Shown one piece after another: positions 1-7,126 of a stretch of DNA of 64,000 nucleotides. The stretch comes from Terrabacter sp. MAHUQ-38. GTDB lineage: Bacteria; Actinomycetota; Actinomycetes; Actinomycetales; Dermatophilaceae. The stretch spans positions 806,001 to 870,000 of the forward strand of contig NZ_JACVCU010000002.1 in assembly GCF_014518425.1 (NCBI RefSeq). The letters run 5' to 3'. The notes beneath the pieces were generated by a model, which was not told the DNA's origin, did not search any database, and was given only the letters and a program-made list of their open reading frames with translations. How positions within the stretch are numbered: position 1 is the first letter of the stretch; every line of letters starts with the position of its first letter. The position numbers and the translations under genes were made by a program.

Positions 1-812
1 CCCTCCTGCCCGGCAACGTCGCACAGCTCGCGGCGTCACTGGAGATCGACGTCGCCCAGGTGCGGCTCTACCTCGCGGTGCGCGAGGCGGCCCGGGTGCG
101 CCTCTTCTCCGAGGTGCCCTGGCTCGGTCCGCAGCTGCTGTCGGCGGTGTCCGACTACGCCCGCAACATCACGATCGACACCGAGGCCATCGAGTCTGCG
201 CTGTCGACGATCGACCCGTCGGATCCGGAGGCGCTGCGCTCGGCGCTGCAGGGCAACCTGTTCCGCCCCCAGCCCACCCCCGCCCAGCGGGCCGCGCTCG
301 ACCGGCTCGAGACGCTGCTCGCGCTCGCCGAGGGCTGGGTCGACCACGTCACGGATCGTGCGACGGCCCGGCACCTGCCGCAGTCGGCGGCCCTCGCCGA
401 GACGATCCGACGGCGGCGCGTGGGCGGGGCGGCCCAGAAGACCTTTGCCGGTCTCGTCGGGCTCGAGCTGCGGCCACGTCGCCTCCGCGACGCGGCAAAC
501 CTGTGGGCGGCTCTCGAGAGCGCCGGTGGCTCCGCCCTCCGCGACGGCCGGTGGGCCCACCCCGACCTCGCGCCGACGTCGGCCGACCTCGACGACCTCA
601 TCGGCTACGTCGAGCGCGCGACAGGCGGCGGCACCGGGGACGACCTGCCCGAGGCCGCGGGCGAGTTCGGGGCCGACCTGGACTCCGTGCTGCAGGGCAT
701 CCTCGAGGAGGCCGACCGAGCTCGAGGGCAGGTCGACGGGCCCACCGCCGAGGAGGCGGGAGAGACACCTGACGCAGGTCGCGAGGACGGCGACCCCGGC
801 CAGACCCGGTGA
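1..812 (+). CDS. Zinc-dependent metalloprotease (DUF2342 family), C-terminal part
   Basis: The reading frame is open from base 3 and runs in from the left edge, so only the last 270 or so residues are present. The helical, arginine-rich segment (about residues 20-180 of the fragment) with the patterns SDYARN, LLALAEGWVDHV and RRVGGAAQKTF is typical of the actinobacterial DUF2342 family, also called coenzyme F420 biosynthesis-associated proteins. These are predicted zinc peptidases of unknown substrate. The expected HExxH site precedes or sits within the visible part and was not identified with certainty. The C-terminal 60 residues are acidic and low in complexity. The stop overlaps the GTG start of the NUDIX gene (GTGA), suggesting translational coupling. 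From memory the same family sits at Rv3195 in M. tuberculosis, consistent with the neighbours here. Confidence 0.85.
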   Translation, partial: LLPGNVAQLAASLEIDVAQVRLYLAVREAARVRLFSEVPWLGPQLLSAVSDYARNITIDTEAIESALSTIDPSDPEALRSALQGNLFRPQPTPAQRAALDRLETLLALAEGWVDHVTDRATARHLPQSAALAETIRRRRVGGAAQKTFAGLVGLELRPRRLRDAANLWAALESAGGSALRDGRWAHPDLAPTSADLDDLIGYVERATGGGTGDDLPEAAGEFGADLDSVLQGILEEADRARGQVDGPTAEEAGETPDAGREDGDPGQTR

Positions 813-1384
813 CCGCGCGCTCCGCGTCCGCTGCCTGGCAGCGGCTCCACACCGATGCCGTCGAACGGCTCGAGTCCTGGCGCGCCCCCGACGAGGGGCA
901 GGAACGCTTACGTGTCGAGTTCCTCCACCACCTGCGCTCCCATCCCGACGCCCTGAGCAAGGCCGGTCCCCCGGCCCACCTCACCGGAAGCGTCATCGTG
1001 CTGGACGAGACCGGCCGGTCGGCGCTGCTGACCCTGCACAAGCGGGCACGGCAGTGGTTCCAGTTCGGCGGCCACTACGAGCAGGGCGACGAGTCGGTGT
1101 GGCACGCGGCGACCCGGGAGGCCCGCGAGGAGTCCGGCATCCCGGCCGTCACGGCGCTGCCCGACATCGTCCAGCTCGACCGGCACGTCCTCGTCGGCGA
1201 CTTCGGCACCTGCCGCGAGCACCTCGACATCCGCTTCGCCGCGGTCACGTCGGGCGCGACGACCACGGCAGTGAGCACCGAGTCGATCGACGTGCGGTGG
1301 TGGCCGGTGGACGCGCTGCCGCAGGGCACGCGCGACGAGCTCCGCACGCTCGTGGACGCCGCGCTGCCACACCTGCGGGCCTGA
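809..1384 (+). CDS. NUDIX hydrolase
   Basis: A 191-residue protein with a full NUDIX box at about residues 94-116 (GGHYEQGDE, then REAREESGI), which fits the G-x5-E-x7-REUxEExGU signature that binds the catalytic metal. NUDIX enzymes hydrolyse nucleoside diphosphates linked to another moiety; the substrate here cannot be told from sequence. The GTG start overlaps the upstream metalloprotease stop by four bases, so the two are probably one operon. The N-terminal 40 residues (WQRLHTDAVERLESWRAP) precede the fold and are seen in many actinobacterial NUDIX proteins. No membrane or signal segment is present, so it is cytoplasmic. Confidence 0.88.
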   Translation: MTARSASAAWQRLHTDAVERLESWRAPDEGQERLRVEFLHHLRSHPDALSKAGPPAHLTGSVIVLDETGRSALLTLHKRARQWFQFGGHYEQGDESVWHAATREAREESGIPAVTALPDIVQLDRHVLVGDFGTCREHLDIRFAAVTSGATTTAVSTESIDVRWWPVDALPQGTRDELRTLVDAALPHLRA

Positions 1385-1854
1385 GCCTTCGCCACGGCCC
1401 GAGAGGGCGCACCAGGCGCCTGCCCGCGCACGTCGGCGAGCTCCCCACCCGACAGAAACGGACATTCCATCGCGCTCGCGGGTGTGATCCACGTCACTTT
1501 ACGCACGTGGTCGTCGTCGCAGGACGGGTCGAGCAGGGGGCCGCCACGCTCGACTCGGCTGCTCGCACCGGCGGCTGCGGCGGCCGCCGATGCACCCACC
1601 GCCCTTCCCGCTCCCGGCCGGGCCGAACGGGCTCGCGCCGTGACCCGTCCGGTGCGCGAGGCTGCGGCCGGCGCCCTGCGAAGGAACGCTGTCGCGTGGT
1701 CCCGCGCCGTGGGTGTCATCGTGCGGCGGGTGAGGGGTGGCGGGCTCACATGAGCAGTCGCGTGCGGAGCCGACGGGCTCCACGGCATACGGGCTCGGGC
1801 GACGGCGGACAGTGCGGACCGTGTCGTCGTTGCGCGGGAGCGCGGTGAGCGCGG
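1385..1854. other. Gap without a recognisable gene
   Basis: This 470-base stretch lies between the 3' ends of the NUDIX gene (+) and the M48-type peptidase gene (-). Short open frames exist on both strands (for example a GTG-started 89-codon frame at 1484-1753) but they are Ala/Arg-rich, match no family I know and look like chance frames in GC-rich DNA. The stretch holds one CRP-like palindrome (1483-1498) and one copy of the CGGCATAC octamer (1783-1790). No terminator with a long stem was seen. Confidence 0.6.
1483..1498. promoter_or_regulatory. Possible CRP/GlxR-type binding site
   Basis: TGTGA, six bases, then TCACT matches the CRP-family consensus TGTGA-N6-TCACA at nine of ten positions. 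Actinobacteria use GlxR/CRP proteins on such sites. No gene start lies downstream on either strand within several hundred bases, so it may be a chance match or serve an unrecognised transcript. Confidence 0.3.
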
Positions 1855-2406
1855 TCAGTCGTCGCTGAGGTCCAGGCCCGCCGCGGCCGACACGCCCTGC
1901 AGGTAGCCGCGGGCCCGCTCGAGGCGGGGGTAGTCGCGCAGCAGCTCCCAGAACTCGGGACCGTGGCCGGGCTGGAGCAGGTGCGCGAGCTCGTGCAGCA
2001 GGACGTAGTCGACGACCCACCCCGGCATGCCACGGAGCTTGTCGGACAGGCGGATCGAGCCCTCGGCAGGCGTGCACGACCCCCACCGGGAGTTCTGGTT
2101 GGCCACCCAGCGCACGCTCGTGGGGACGGCCCGGCCGTCGAGGTGCTCACGCGAGAGCGCAAGGGCGCGCTGCTCGAGGTCACCGTCGCTGCGTCGGCGG
2201 CGCTGCTCGGAGGCGGCGACACGGGCCACCATGGTGCGCACCCACTCACCCTCCTCCGCGCGGCTCATCCGGGCAGGCACGAGGACGACGAGACGCCCCT
2301 CCTGGCGGTAGGCCGAAACCGTGCGGCGGCGCTTGGCGCTGCGGCGGACCTCGACGGTGACACCGTCGACCACCGTGTGCACCACCTCACGCCGCATCGT
2401 CGCCAT
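1855..2406 (-). CDS. M48/YgjP-like metallopeptidase
   Basis: A 183-residue protein with a zinc-peptidase site HELAH at about residues 134-138, followed by GHGPEFW, whose His is the likely third ligand. The NSRWGSC segment upstream (RWVANQNSRWGSCTP) is typical of the YgjP/DUF45 (WLM-like) family. Family members are small cytosolic zinc proteases without a well-defined substrate. The start was taken at ATG 2406; a second in-frame ATG at 2397 gives MRREVV and is equally possible. The gene is convergent with the upstream NUDIX gene and divergent from the DUF5679 gene. The same kind of gene is a regular neighbour of DUF5679 and ABC1 kinase genes in actinobacteria (from memory). Confidence 0.85.
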   Translation of the reverse strand: MATMRREVVHTVVDGVTVEVRRSAKRRRTVSAYRQEGRLVVLVPARMSRAEEGEWVRTMVARVAASEQRRRRSDGDLEQRALALSREHLDGRAVPTSVRWVANQNSRWGSCTPAEGSIRLSDKLRGMPGWVVDYVLLHELAHLLQPGHGPEFWELLRDYPRLERARGYLQGVSAAAGLDLSDD

Positions 2407-2685
2407 GAGGGCAGGGTAAGCCAGCGCGGCGACAACGCCACGGAGCACGACGCCGACACGGCTCGCGCACGGCGATGGCACGGTTTCGGGACTGGCTCGA
2501 ACGGGGTCTCGGCCTGTGGCTCGGGCACGCCGCCGGCGGCCGGGAACCGGCCTCCGGGGCATCGCCTTACTGCATCGCGCCCGGGCGCGCCAAGCGGGGA
2601 TGAGCATGAGTTCGTGCTCAGCGTGCTCTAGGGTTGAACGAGTCGAGGCGCCCGTCGGATGGGCGCCAGCTACAAGGAGACACCA

Positions 2686-2847
2686 ATGGCTGACGAGACC
2701 TACAAGGGCGAGTTCTACTGCGTGAAGTGCAAGGAGAAGCGTGAGGCCGAGGGCAAGGTTGTCGTTTCCGACAACGGTCGCCGGATGGCCAAGGGTCAGT
2801 GCCCCGTCTGTGGCACGAACCTCAACCGCATTCTGGGCAAGGCCTGA
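2686..2847 (+). CDS. DUF5679 small zinc-ribbon-like protein
   Basis: A 53-residue protein, starting at ATG 2686 because AAGGAGA lies five bases upstream. It carries two CxxC pairs (YCVKC near residues 11-15 and CPVC near 40-43), which should form a zinc ribbon, and Lys/Arg-rich stretches between. This is the DUF5679 family of actinobacteria; function is not known. A -10-like TAGGGT lies at 2629-2634 and a perfect 15-bp terminator hairpin follows at 2881-2914, so it is probably its own short transcript. It sits in the conserved block that contains the M48-type peptidase and the ABC1 kinase. Confidence 0.9.
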   Translation: MADETYKGEFYCVKCKEKREAEGKVVVSDNGRRMAKGQCPVCGTNLNRILGKA

Positions 2848-2880
2848 CCAGGTCGCAGCGGCGTCGCTGACGCCGTTCAT

Positions 2881-2914
2881 CGAGGGGGCGGGACCACACG
2901 GTCCCGCCCCCTCG
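2881..2914 (+). terminator. Perfect 15-bp hairpin after the DUF5679 gene
   Basis: A 15-base left arm (2881-2895), a four-base ACAC loop and a perfectly complementary right arm (2900-2914). There is no U-tract, as is common for actinobacterial intrinsic terminators. It lies 33 bases after the DUF5679 stop. Confidence 0.8.
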
Positions 2915-3017
2915 TGCGCGCCTCGTGCCTGTGGACGACGCCCGCGCGCTCCCGAGAACGGCTGCGAGCCTGACGGCCGAGGGCGGCGCCGCTGGGGCGC
3001 CGGGTCTGGAGGTCCCG

Positions 3018-3962
3018 ATGTCCGCTGCTGCCGTCCCACCCCACCCTCGCGTGCCGCTCTGGCTCCGCCCGCTGACACGTCGCCGCGGGGAGGTGCAGTT
3101 CGGGGTGCTGCCGGGCGGCCCCGTCGTCACCGGCATCAGCGACACCGAGGCCGCGCTGCTCGCGCGGCTCGACGGCGAGCTGCCCCTGGCGTCCACCAAC
3201 CGCCTCGCCGCAGAGGCGGGCGTCGCCCCGGAGCGGTGGCACGAGCTGCTCGAGCTCACCACCCGCCTCGGGGTGGTGACCGACCGCCGGCTCGGCGCCT
3301 CAGGCCCGGATGCTGCCGCAACGGGTCGCGTCGTCGTCGACGGTTACGGGGCGGTGGCCTCCGACATCGCCTCCGCCCTGACCAGCAGCGGAGTCACCGT
3401 CGCGCACGGACGCGCCGCAGTCGACCGCGCCATCGCCGCTCCCCTGCACCCCCGGCCTGACCTCGTCGTGCTCATCGGCTCCCCGGTCGTCGACCCGCGT
3501 CGCGGCGACCTGTGGCTGCGACACGGCGTGGCCCACCTGCCCGTGACCCCCGCGGGACCTCGCACGGTGATCGGGCCGATCGCCGACGGCTCACCCGCCG
3601 CGCCCTGCCTGTGGTGCCTCGACCGGCACCGGTCCGACCGCGACGCCGCTTGGCCAATCGTGATGAGCCAGGCAGCGCCCGTCCGGGTGCCCTCCGTGAG
3701 CGACTCGCGCGACGGCGTCCACGACGCGCTAGCGCCCGGCCTCTCGCACCTCGTCGTCGGCGCCGTGACCCTTCTCGTGACCGGCGTCCTCGAGGGGCAC
3801 CCGCCGCCGGCCGGGGTGTCCGTCGAGGTGAGTCTGCCGTGGCCCCGGATGGACCACCGCCGCTGGCCCGCGCACCCGCTGTGCCAGGCGCATCGTCCCG
3901 CAGCCGAGTGGGTGCAGCCCTCGGGTCGCGTCTCCGACGAGCCCGTTCGCCGCGGCGCCTGA
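3018..3962 (+). CDS. Ocin-ThiF-like / TOMM leader-peptide-binding-type protein, orphan
   Basis: A 314-residue protein; the start ATG 3018 has GGAGG six bases upstream. Residues about 35-95 read as a small winged-helix-like domain (ALLARLDGELPLAS to LTTRLGVVTD), resembling the peptide clamp of RiPP systems. Residues 100-290 form a ThiF/E1-like Rossmann region (GYGAVAS) with a CLWC pair near 196-199 and a later LCQAH, the partial zinc knuckle seen in ocin-ThiF and TOMM cyclodehydratase partner proteins. No cyclodehydratase YcaO, dehydrogenase or precursor peptide gene is nearby. It is probably the actinobacterial housekeeping homologue (Rv3196-like position, from memory) and its job is unknown. 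Naming it a bacteriocin protein would be unsafe. Confidence 0.7.
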   Translation: MSAAAVPPHPRVPLWLRPLTRRRGEVQFGVLPGGPVVTGISDTEAALLARLDGELPLASTNRLAAEAGVAPERWHELLELTTRLGVVTDRRLGASGPDAAATGRVVVDGYGAVASDIASALTSSGVTVAHGRAAVDRAIAAPLHPRPDLVVLIGSPVVDPRRGDLWLRHGVAHLPVTPAGPRTVIGPIADGSPAAPCLWCLDRHRSDRDAAWPIVMSQAAPVRVPSVSDSRDGVHDALAPGLSHLVVGAVTLLVTGVLEGHPPPAGVSVEVSLPWPRMDHRRWPAHPLCQAHRPAAEWVQPSGRVSDEPVRRGA

Positions 3963-4123
3963 CCAACGGGTCTGGACGAACCGGCCTGTGACTGCGCGTC
4001 AGGCAGGTACACATAGAGTCGGACCGTCGATCGAGACCGCCGGAGACCCGAGACCGCAGGAGACCGCCTGAGACTCCGGCGAGCTGCCCGATACCCGCCC
4101 AGACCGCCCGAGGAGGTGCGCCG

Positions 4124-5455
4124 GTGACCGACCTGCCCCGCAAGGCCGTCGTGCGCTCGGCCAAGCTGGCCGCGGTGCCACTGGGCTTCGCGGGTCGCAC
4201 GGCACTCGGACTGGGCAAGCGGCTCGGTGGGCGCCCGGCCGAGATCGTGGCCGCCGAGCTGCAGGCCCGCACGGCCCAGCAGCTCTTCCAGGTGCTGGGC
4301 GAGCTCAAGGGTGGGGCGATGAAGTTCGGCCAGGCCCTGTCGATCTTCGAGGCCGCCCTGCCCGAGGACCTCGCGGTGCACTACCGGGCCACGCTCACGA
4401 AGCTGCAGGACAGCGCGCCGCCCATGCCGACGAGCTCCGTGCACGGCGTCCTGCGTGCCGACCTCGGCACTCGCTGGCGCAGCAGGTTCGAGTCGTTCGA
4501 CGACCACCCGGTCGCCTCCGCCTCGATCGGACAGGTGCACCGGGGCGTCTGGAAGGACGGGCGCCACGTCGCGGTCAAGATCCAGTACCCCGGGGCGGGA
4601 GCCGCGCTGATGAGCGACATCCGCCAGATCAGCCGTGTCGCGAAGGTCGCCGCCGGCTGGATGCCCGGCATCGACCTCGGCCCGATCCTCGACGAGCTGC
4701 GCGACCGGATGGCCGAGGAGCTCGACTACCGTCTCGAGGCACAGTCGCAGGCGACGTTCGCAGCAGCGTTCGACGGTGACCCCGACTTCCACGTGCCCGA
4801 CGTCGTCGACGGCAGACAGCACGTCATCGTGTCCGAATGGCTCGACGGCATACCCCTGTCACGCATCATCGCCGAGGGCACCCGGGAGCAGCGCGACACG
4901 GCGTCTCAGCTCTACCTGCAGTTCCTGCTCGCCGGACCCGCTCGGGCCGGTCTGCTGCACGCCGACCCGCATCCCGGCAACTTCCGCATCACGCCCGAAG
5001 GCCGGCTCGGGGTCATCGACTTCGGCGCCGTCAACCGGCTGCCCGACGGGATGCCGCGTGAGATCGGCCCGCTGCTCACGACCGGGCTCGAGGGCAGCGC
5101 CGAGGAGGTGCTCGACGGGCTGCGCGAGATCGGCTTCGTCAAGCAGAGCATCGACCTCGACCCGCAGCGGCTGCTCGACTACCTCGAGCCGTTCATGGCG
5201 CCGTTCCGCACCGACACGTTCAGCTTCAGCCGAGAGTGGCTGCGTGGGGTCTTCGCCCACATCAACGACCCGCGCCAGCCGAACTACGCCGTCGGGTACA
5301 AGCTCAACCTGCCGCCCGAGTACCTCCTGATCCACCGGGTCTGGGGCGGGGGCATCGGGGTGCTCTGCCAGCTCGGGGGCACGGTCCACGGCCGGGCCAT
5401 CGTCGACGAGCTGCTGCCGGGTGCGGATCTGCCACCTGTCGGTGAGGGCGGCTGA
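4124..5455 (+). CDS. ABC1/UbiB/AarF family atypical protein kinase
   Basis: A 443-residue protein; the GTG start follows an AGGAGG box. The ABC1 hallmarks are present: KFGQ near residue 67 (the KxGQ motif), ASIGQVHRG and VAVKIQYPG near 125-150, the catalytic HADPHPGNF near 280 and the metal-binding IDFGAV near 299. ABC1 proteins adopt a kinase fold and act as ATPases or kinases linked to isoprenoid lipid metabolism. There is no clear transmembrane segment. It lies alone between the ocin-ThiF gene and a convergent zinc-ribbon gene, and from memory corresponds to the Rv3197 position next to whiB7. A 100-base leader with degenerate GAGACC repeats precedes it. Confidence 0.9.
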   Translation: MTDLPRKAVVRSAKLAAVPLGFAGRTALGLGKRLGGRPAEIVAAELQARTAQQLFQVLGELKGGAMKFGQALSIFEAALPEDLAVHYRATLTKLQDSAPPMPTSSVHGVLRADLGTRWRSRFESFDDHPVASASIGQVHRGVWKDGRHVAVKIQYPGAGAALMSDIRQISRVAKVAAGWMPGIDLGPILDELRDRMAEELDYRLEAQSQATFAAAFDGDPDFHVPDVVDGRQHVIVSEWLDGIPLSRIIAEGTREQRDTASQLYLQFLLAGPARAGLLHADPHPGNFRITPEGRLGVIDFGAVNRLPDGMPREIGPLLTTGLEGSAEEVLDGLREIGFVKQSIDLDPQRLLDYLEPFMAPFRTDTFSFSREWLRGVFAHINDPRQPNYAVGYKLNLPPEYLLIHRVWGGGIGVLCQLGGTVHGRAIVDELLPGADLPPVGEGG

Positions 5456-5530
5456 GGCCAGGCGAGTCCGGCTGAGTCGTGCCGCGGCGATCCCAGTGGC
5501 GGGTCCCACCACGGCAGGCGGACCGGCAGG

Positions 5531-5725
5531 TCACCACCAGACGGGGTCGAGCTTGCTCTCGATCGAGCGGAGGTTCTCGCGGCTGCACCGTTCGCACGAC
5601 CAGCTCGTGCGACCGCTCTCCGTGCCCCGGCTCCAGGTGAGCCGGGCGGCGGCCTGCTCATCGGCCGCTGGGGTGGCGCCGCAGCTGTTGCAGACGAGCA
5701 CCGTGGTCTTCTCGAAGGTGTCCAT
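5531..5725 (-). CDS. Small zinc-ribbon protein, function unknown
   Basis: A 64-residue protein beginning MDTFEKTTVLVCNSCG. Two CxxC pairs (CNSC near residues 12-15, CERC near 48-51) are spaced for a zinc ribbon. The ATG at 5725 is preceded by GGGAGA at a normal distance, which fixes the start against the longer upstream frame. No enzyme domain is visible. It is convergent with the ABC1 kinase gene and lies downstream of the whiB7 group on the same strand, but a 12-bp hairpin at 5870-5897 probably separates the transcripts. Confidence 0.75.
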   Translation of the reverse strand: MDTFEKTTVLVCNSCGATPAADEQAAARLTWSRGTESGRTSWSCERCSRENLRSIESKLDPVWW

Positions 5726-5869
5726 GGGGGTCTCCCTTTCCCTCTCCTTCAAGTATCCGCCGATCCTGGCGCCGATGTGGTCGCCACGCGGGAATCGCAA
5801 GAGGAGTTGAGCGGGGCCGCATCTTCCGGGCCTGTCAGGCTCGGTGCGATCGTCCCCGGACATGAGGAA

Positions 5870-5897
5870 CCGCGGGTGACGTGCGCGTCACCCGCGG
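5870..5897 (-). terminator. 12-bp perfect hairpin downstream of the whiB7/44-codon pair
   Basis: Arms 5870-5881 and 5886-5897 are perfect complements around a TGCG loop. It lies about 50 bases after the stop of the 44-codon gene, in the right place to end the whiB7 transcript. Confidence 0.75.
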
Positions 5898-5947
5898 CTC
5901 GCTCACTCGATTCAGTTGTCCTGCTCCGCGCCCGGTGGCGCGGTCGT

Positions 5948-6082
5948 TCACTTCTGGCTGTGGCGTCGACCGGCGCGGATCTCCTGCGCGATCAGCCGGG
6001 CACTGCGACGGATGCCGCTGCGCTCCTGGCGCTGACTGCGCTCGCTGATCCGGTCGCGAGCCAGCAGTTCGAGCTGGTTCAT
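5948..6082 (-). CDS. 44-residue basic helical protein downstream of whiB7
   Basis: A short frame reading MNQLELLARDRISERSQRQE and ending RAGRRHSQK. The ATG at 6082 has AGGAG six bases upstream, which supports translation. It is rich in Arg, Gln and Glu with a regular pattern of Leu/Ile, predicting one amphipathic helix. It lies 74 bases downstream of whiB7 on the same strand, with a terminator after it. I know no family for it. Because of its length and the strong ribosome site it is likely real but overlooked. Confidence 0.65.
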   Translation of the reverse strand: MNQLELLARDRISERSQRQERSGIRRSARLIAQEIRAGRRHSQK

Positions 6083-6156
6083 GACGATCTCCTGATCTGT
6101 GGAAAGGGTTGGTGTTGAGGGCCAGTGCTGTGCGGGTCATGCGTGTTCACGCAGGC

Positions 6157-6444
6157 TCAGGCAGCCACTGGGTGCTTGCGGGGACGGCCACGGGGCCTCT
6201 TGCGAGCCACGACCGCGCCCTGGACGAGCAGCTGCCCGCCCCACACGCCCCACGGCTCCTGGCGCTCGAGGGCGCCGGCGAGGCACTGTGCCCGTGCGGG
6301 GCAGAGCCCGCAGAGCGTCTTGGCGAACTCGACGTCCTCGGGTCGCTCGGCGAACCAGAGCTCGGCGTCGTAGTCGCGACACGGGATCGTCTCGCCGACC
6401 TGCTCGGCCTCGGTCCTCATGTCGATCAGTTCGCTCAGCTGCAT
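6157..6444 (-). CDS. whiB7: WhiB7-type iron-sulfur transcriptional regulator
   Basis: A 95-residue protein with the four WhiB cysteines C22, C45, C48 and C54 (the CGLCPARAQC core), the GVWGG turn near residue 66 and a C-terminal AT-hook RGRPRKHP, the combination specific to WhiB7/WblC. WhiB7 holds a [4Fe-4S] cluster, binds the housekeeping sigma factor and activates ribosome-targeting antibiotic resistance genes and its own promoter. The ATG at 6444 follows GGAGG; the frame stays open upstream and a longer form cannot be excluded. The leader carries a terminator-like hairpin (6664-6698) and further GC-rich hairpins near the ribosome site, suggesting attenuation. Neighbouring uvrD2 and the ABC1 kinase match the M. 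tuberculosis arrangement. Confidence 0.93.
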   Translation of the reverse strand: MQLSELIDMRTEAEQVGETIPCRDYDAELWFAERPEDVEFAKTLCGLCPARAQCLAGALERQEPWGVWGGQLLVQGAVVARKRPRGRPRKHPVAA

Positions 6445-6663
6445 CGTTCTCACCTCCGTCTCCGGGGCACCCGTCGCGGTGTGCCCCTGCTCACTCGTCT
6501 CTGTCCTGGTCCGAAGGCCGGCACCGGTGGTGCGCGTCTCGGTCCTGCTGCTCGGCATCCGAGGAGTCATCTGTGTCCCTGATCTGTCAGGCACCCGGTC
6601 GGGTGCTTCTTCTGGCGGTGTCGGTTACTGCAGTGGAGCGGCAATCGGTCCTGGGAAACACGA

Positions 6664-6698
6664 AGGCCGCGGACCCGGTGATGTCGGGTTCGCGGCCT
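6664..6698 (-). terminator. Intrinsic terminator or attenuator upstream of whiB7
   Basis: On the minus strand a 14-bp stem with one A-C mismatch and a seven-base loop is followed by TTCGTGTTTCCC. It begins about 24 bases after the stop of the 86-codon frame and lies about 220 bases before the whiB7 start. Either it ends the upstream transcript or it acts as the leader attenuator known for whiB7 genes. Confidence 0.65.
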
Positions 6699-6721
6699 GG
6701 AGGTGAGGCTTCTCGGTCTGG

Positions 6722-6982
6722 TCAGACCGGTGGCCTCCCGAGGCGGGAGCGAACGACATCGATGGTCTTGTAGGCGGGAGCGAACGTGCGGCCGAGGACC
6801 GAGACGTCTCCCTGGGACGGGACGCGGAAGTCAGCGACACGGCCGCCGTTGACGGCGGCGATGGACACAGTGGTCCCCTCGCCCATGACACGCGTGTCCG
6901 CGAGACGGATCTGGCCGGCTGCGCGCGGACGCACGGAAAGGACGCAGGAAGCTGCGTGCATCGTCATCGTGGTGATGTCCAT
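6722..6982 (-). CDS. Hypothetical protein (86 residues) in the whiB7 leader region
   Basis: The frame starts at ATG 6982 with GGAGG eight bases upstream and reads MDITTMTMHAASCVLSV at its N-terminus, then alternating short beta-like segments and a basic C-terminus (RSRLGRPPV). I recognise no family. It lies between uvrD2 and whiB7 on the same strand, downstream of an AT-rich promoter region and upstream of a terminator-like hairpin. It could be a real small protein or the upstream ORF of a whiB7 attenuation leader; its size is larger than the leader peptides I know from such systems. Confidence 0.6.
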   Translation of the reverse strand: MDITTMTMHAASCVLSVRPRAAGQIRLADTRVMGEGTTVSIAAVNGGRVADFRVPSQGDVSVLGRTFAPAYKTIDVVRSRLGRPPV

Positions 6983-7053
6983 CTGGCCGACCCTCCTATC
7001 TCTTTCTCGCGAACCCCAGCTGGCTACCTGAGCCACTGGGCTTGACCTCGTCA

Positions 7054-7083
7054 AGGGTACGCGCGCGCGTCGCGGGCGAACAA
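7054..7083 (-). promoter_or_regulatory. Candidate WhiB7-dependent promoter
   Basis: On the minus strand TTGTTC (7083-7078), 18 bases, then TACCCT (7059-7054). Immediately upstream of the -35 is a rare AT-rich block (7084-7117), which is what WhiB7 AT-hook proteins contact. A palindrome CTTGAC-CTC-GTCAAG (7041-7055) overlaps the start-site region. It would drive the 86-codon frame and whiB7. Confidence 0.5.
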
Positions 7084-7126
7084 CTCAATTAACGAACTTT
7101 TCCCAACAATTTTTCGCCGGGGCGCG

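Noticed and set aside
1484-1753. 89-codon GTG-started frame as a gene
   Set aside because: No ribosome site, Ala/Arg-rich chance composition, and its start overlaps the CRP-like site.
3018-3962. Bacteriocin/TOMM biosynthetic cluster
   Set aside because: Only one partner-like protein is present; no precursor or modifying enzymes occur nearby.
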